Below are positions 61,424 to 64,000 of a stretch of 64,000 nt of DNA, piece by piece (position 1 is the stretch's first letter; the number at the start of each line of letters is the position of its first letter). The notes under the pieces are model-generated. The model ran no database searches, had not been told where the DNA came from, and saw only the letters and a list, made by a program, of their open reading frames with translations. Made by a program: the position numbers and the translations under genes. Source of the stretch: Arthrobacter sp. zg-Y820 (GTDB lineage Bacteria > Actinomycetota > Actinomycetes > Actinomycetales > Micrococcaceae); NCBI RefSeq assembly GCF_030142155.1, contig NZ_CP126247.1, positions 1,550,001 through 1,614,000 of the forward strand, given 5' to 3'.

Positions 61424-61873
61424 ATGGAACTGACCGAAGCGGTTGCCCGGCTCGAAATCCAACAACAACTGGCGAACTACGCCACCGGCGTGGATGAACA
61501 GGACTGGGAGCTTTACAAGTCCGTTTTCACGGAGAACGCGGACGTGGATTACTCCAACTCCCTGCCGCTGCGCGGCACTCCCGAAGAGATCGTGGCCTTC
61601 TTTGAGCCGATCTTTGGTGCGATGTCCTGGACGCAGCATTACATCACCAATTTCAGCTACCGCTTTGAGGGCAGCGAATGCCAGGTGCGCGCCTTCTTCT
61701 ACAACCCGTGCGTGCTGCCGGGAGAAAAAACCACCTCGCATCACTACGGTTACTACGACCACCGGTTCGTGCAGACCGACGCAGGATGGAAGAGCGCCCA
61801 CATGGTCGAGACCATGCTGCACCGCGAGGCCAGCGCGCCGGCTGCGACCCGGGACACCGCGAGCCTCTCCTGA
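61424..61873 (+). CDS. SnoaL-like/NTF2-fold protein
   Basis: A 149-residue NTF2-like protein of the SnoaL_4 group: ARLEIQQQLANYATGVDEQDWELYKSVFTENADVDYS, then MSWTQHYITNFSYRFEGSECQVRAFFYNPCV and TSHHYGYYDHRFVQTDAGWKSAHMVETML. Related proteins are subunits or isomerases of aromatic and polyketide pathways (scytalone dehydratase-like, ketosteroid-isomerase-like). It has AAGGAGCTAAACG before the ATG and is controlled by a promoter next to operator site 5, which makes it part of the catabolic regulon. Confidence 0.85.
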   Translation: MELTEAVARLEIQQQLANYATGVDEQDWELYKSVFTENADVDYSNSLPLRGTPEEIVAFFEPIFGAMSWTQHYITNFSYRFEGSECQVRAFFYNPCVLPGEKTTSHHYGYYDHRFVQTDAGWKSAHMVETMLHREASAPAATRDTASLS

Positions 61874-61973
61874 CGACCCTCGTCGGACAGCCCTTCGTGA
61901 CCAGCCGCGGTGCGGAAAGCTGGGCGGGTACCCGTTTTGCATAAACGTCGGTGCCGGGTGACAAACTGAAGAC

Positions 61974-62858
61974 ATGACTGATCCAGCTCTGGCACATGCA
62001 ACAGAATTCGGGCGGATGTACTCCCGCTCCCTCTCGGAACCTCCCACGGTGCCGTCCATCACCACGGTCATTTCCCAGGGGTCCATGACCTCGTTGGACG
62101 GATGGCACGGGCACATGGCAGCCACTGCCGTCGTCAAGGATCCGAAGCTTGCTGCCAGCCTGGGCAACCCGGGAGCCCTGCGCAGCGTGGTCAAGGAAGC
62201 GTCGCGCGCCTCGGAACGGTATCGGAATTCCGCAGCCGAACGAGGCACCCGGGTGCATTTTTACTGCGAGCAGGTATCGCTGCGTGCCCTGGATCTTCCG
62301 CATGAACTGGAAGCAGCACGCACAGCGCTCCTGGAACACGGCGAGCACCAGTTCGCAGACCGCTTCGACGAATGGTGGGACCTCTACCAGGTGGAGCCCC
62401 TGGCGCCGGAGATCACCGTGTGGAATGACGAAGTGGGTTACGCCGGAACCCTGGACCTGGTGGCCCGTATCAACGGCCGGCTCTGCCTGATCGACTACAA
62501 GACCAAAAACACTGACCGCGACGGGCAGGTCAAGCCGCTGGATGACAAGGTGGTTATGCAGCTGGTCGCCGGAATGAAGGCTAAAGAATCGCTCGTCGAC
62601 GCTGGTAAGGGCATCTGGGAGCCCTGGGCCTACGGAGAGGATCCGTTGCTGCTCGGCGTTGCGGTCGGGCAGACCGAGGTCCGGCCGATGCGCGCCAACC
62701 CGGCGGTTCTGCCGCAGCACTGGTTCAAGTTCTGCGCTCTCCGCCGGCTCTGGCAAACCTCGTACGACGTCGCGGGCGCCGGGCCGGCCCTGCTGCCCAT
62801 TTCGCCGCCTCCGGTCGGAGCCCACGCGGTTTCCGCTGCGCAGCCCTCCGCCACGTAA
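61974..62858 (+). CDS. PD-(D/E)XK nuclease-like protein
   Basis: A 294-residue protein with a restriction-endonuclease-like core: YAGTLDLVARINGRLCLIDYKTK (about residues 162-184) gives the Asp and the DxK pair of the PD-(D/E)XK active site, and an upstream Glu is available. RGTRVHFYCEQVS supplies an N-terminal helix. The core resembles RecB/Cas4-family nucleases, but no helicase or CRISPR gene is nearby. It is encoded upstream of def, outside the catabolic regulon. The role is unknown. Confidence 0.72.
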   Translation: MTDPALAHATEFGRMYSRSLSEPPTVPSITTVISQGSMTSLDGWHGHMAATAVVKDPKLAASLGNPGALRSVVKEASRASERYRNSAAERGTRVHFYCEQVSLRALDLPHELEAARTALLEHGEHQFADRFDEWWDLYQVEPLAPEITVWNDEVGYAGTLDLVARINGRLCLIDYKTKNTDRDGQVKPLDDKVVMQLVAGMKAKESLVDAGKGIWEPWAYGEDPLLLGVAVGQTEVRPMRANPAVLPQHWFKFCALRRLWQTSYDVAGAGPALLPISPPPVGAHAVSAAQPSAT

Positions 62859-63020
62859 GCCGTCCCGCAAGCTCCACCCCCGGGCCCGCGAAGTGCCCGA
62901 GGCGATGCATCATGTCCGGCCCAACTAGACTGGTACTTGGACAGATCTGCGTCCTAAGATTTCGCACCACCCTGCATCACCGTGCACCAGTCAGCAGCAA
63001 CAGTAAGGAACGAACCCCAG

Positions 63021-63623
63021 ATGGCAATCCTGAACATCCGGATTATCGGCGACCCAGTCCTGCGGACCCCCGCCGAGGAAGTTACGGACTTCGGGCCTGA
63101 ACTGGCCAAGCTCGTTGCCGACATGGAAGAAACCATGGAGGACGTTGACGGTGCCGGCCTCGCCGCGCCGCAGGTCGGCGTCAGTCTCCGGGTCTTTACC
63201 TACCGGATCGACGGCCAGGCCGGACACGTCGTCAACCCCGTCCTGGAACTGAGCGAAGACCGGCAGGAAGACCAGATGGAGGGCTGCCTCTCGATCCCCG
63301 GCCTGGGCTACCCGGTGCCGCGGTACCGCTGGACCCGAGTCACCGGCGTGGATAAGAACGGCAACCCCGTCAGCGTCGAGGGTGAAGGAATGCTGGCCCG
63401 CGCCTTCCAGCACGAAACCGACCATCTGGACGGTGTGCTGTACATCGACCGGCTGGAAGGTGAAAACCGCAAGAAGGCCCTGCGCGCCATCCGCCAGGCG
63501 GACTACGACGCCATTGCCGGACGCACGACGGCGGAGCGCGCCCAGACGGTGGGCTCGGCCTTCGGAGCCGGAGCGTCCTTCGGCGGCGGATCCTTCGGTT
63601 CCGGCATCCGCGGACAGGCCTAG
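63021..63623 (+). CDS. def: Peptide deformylase
   Basis: Removes the N-formyl group from nascent proteins. The 200-residue protein has all three motifs: GAGLAAPQVGV (about residues 44-54), EGCLSIPG (about 90-97, metal Cys) and QHETDHLDG (about 131-139, HExxH-type metal site). The start at ATG 63021 gives the usual MAILNIRIIGDPVLR N-terminus. The Gly/Ser-rich C-terminal tail (about 20 residues) is an extension. It is followed by fmt after 12 bp, the classic def-fmt pairing. Confidence 0.97.
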   Translation: MAILNIRIIGDPVLRTPAEEVTDFGPELAKLVADMEETMEDVDGAGLAAPQVGVSLRVFTYRIDGQAGHVVNPVLELSEDRQEDQMEGCLSIPGLGYPVPRYRWTRVTGVDKNGNPVSVEGEGMLARAFQHETDHLDGVLYIDRLEGENRKKALRAIRQADYDAIAGRTTAERAQTVGSAFGAGASFGGGSFGSGIRGQA

Positions 63624-63635
63624 CGGCCCGTGGCC

Positions 63636-64000
63636 ATGCGCGTACTTTTCGCCGGCACCCCGTCCGTCGCCGTCCCCTCACTGAACGCCCTGCTGGAAGC
63701 CGGCTTCGACGTCGTCGCGGTACTCACCCGCCCCGACGCGCCGCTGGGCCGCAAACGCACGCTCACGCCGTCGCCCGTTGCCGCCCGCGCTGAGGAACTC
63801 GGCCTGCCCGTGATCCGCGCCGCCAAGATCGACGACGACGCCGTCGCCGCCATCCGTGCCGCCAACCCCGACGTCGCGGCGATCGTGGCCTACGGCGGAC
63901 TGATTCCGGAACGGGCCCTGAGCATCCCCGCGCACGGCTGGATCAACCTGCACTTTTCCCTGCTGCCGGCCTGGCGCGGCGCGGCACCGGTGCAGCACGC
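63636..64000 (+). CDS. fmt: Methionyl-tRNA formyltransferase (partial, runs off the window)
   Basis: The first 121 codons of Fmt, which formylates initiator Met-tRNA. The N-terminus [20 protein letters not shown], the [11 protein letters not shown] loop and the formyl-folate site region [17 protein letters not shown] are typical. A GTG two codons upstream is an alternative start. Its 3' part lies beyond position 64000. It is likely co-transcribed with def. Confidence 0.96.
   Translation, partial: MRVLFAGTPSVAVPSLNALLEAGFDVVAVLTRPDAPLGRKRTLTPSPVAARAEELGLPVIRAAKIDDDAVAAIRAANPDVAAIVAYGGLIPERALSIPAHGWINLHFSLLPAWRGAAPVQH

Overview
The window is 64 kb of high-GC actinobacterial chromosome, most like an Arthrobacter-type member of the Micrococcaceae. 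This is inferred from the mycothiol-dependent maleylpyruvate isomerase family protein, the DUF222/HNH endonuclease, the MT0933-type antitoxin-like protein, the ZapE and SseA-SufE neighbourhoods, leader lengths and codon use. There is no phage, transposase or CRISPR array. The window ends inside fmt.

Layout. 1-7 kb: a VOC protein, prfC, a bPH-SHOCT protein, a thiolase, and a three-gene operon (NTF2-like protein, NCS1 permease, cyclase-family metal hydrolase) behind a promoter flanked by a 14-bp inverted repeat. 7-15.2 kb: a complete nine-gene V/A-type ATPase operon on the minus strand, with an EncFtn-type encapsulated-ferritin-like gene just upstream. 15.8-19 kb: flavin reductase, msrB, a conserved hypothetical gene and pepC. 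18.9-33.2 kb: a large island for peptide import and D-amino-acid salvage. It holds an oligopeptide ABC transporter, two cytoplasmic serine hydrolases of beta-lactamase fold, a C39-like peptidase, an M19 dipeptidase, and the three enzyme types of the known D-to-L conversion route by N-succinylation (GNAT, enolase-superfamily racemase, M20 hydrolase). It also has an SIS-domain protein that looks like an RpiR regulator without its DNA-binding domain. 33.6-42 kb: alpha/beta hydrolase, YbaK, SufE, SseA, ZapE, SDR epimerase, antitoxin-like protein, HNH endonuclease. 42.1-43.4 kb: seven tRNA genes (Gly x3, Val-GAC x2, Cys, Val-CAC). 43.5-45 kb: two unrecognised proteins.

45-61.9 kb is the most notable part: a catabolic cluster with a Rieske oxygenase and ferredoxin, two hot-dog dehydratase subunits, a two-domain VOC protein, an ADP-forming acyl-CoA synthetase (frameshifted here), an aldehyde dehydrogenase, a 2-oxoacid dehydrogenase whose E2 is split into two tiny genes, a mycothiol-type isomerase, a tandem-TetR regulator, two acyl-CoA dehydrogenases and a SnoaL-like protein. 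Several of its promoters share an 18-bp near-palindrome, consensus GGAACAAATATTTGGTCC, and two carry CRP/GlxR-like TGTGA-N6-TCACA boxes. I read it as one regulon for breakdown of a bulky, probably cyclic, substrate through CoA thioesters. The substrate cannot be told from sequence. 61.9-64 kb returns to housekeeping: a PD-(D/E)XK nuclease-like protein, def and fmt.

All calls were made by reading the sequence and translations; no database search was run. Family assignments rest on motifs recalled from knowledge of the families.
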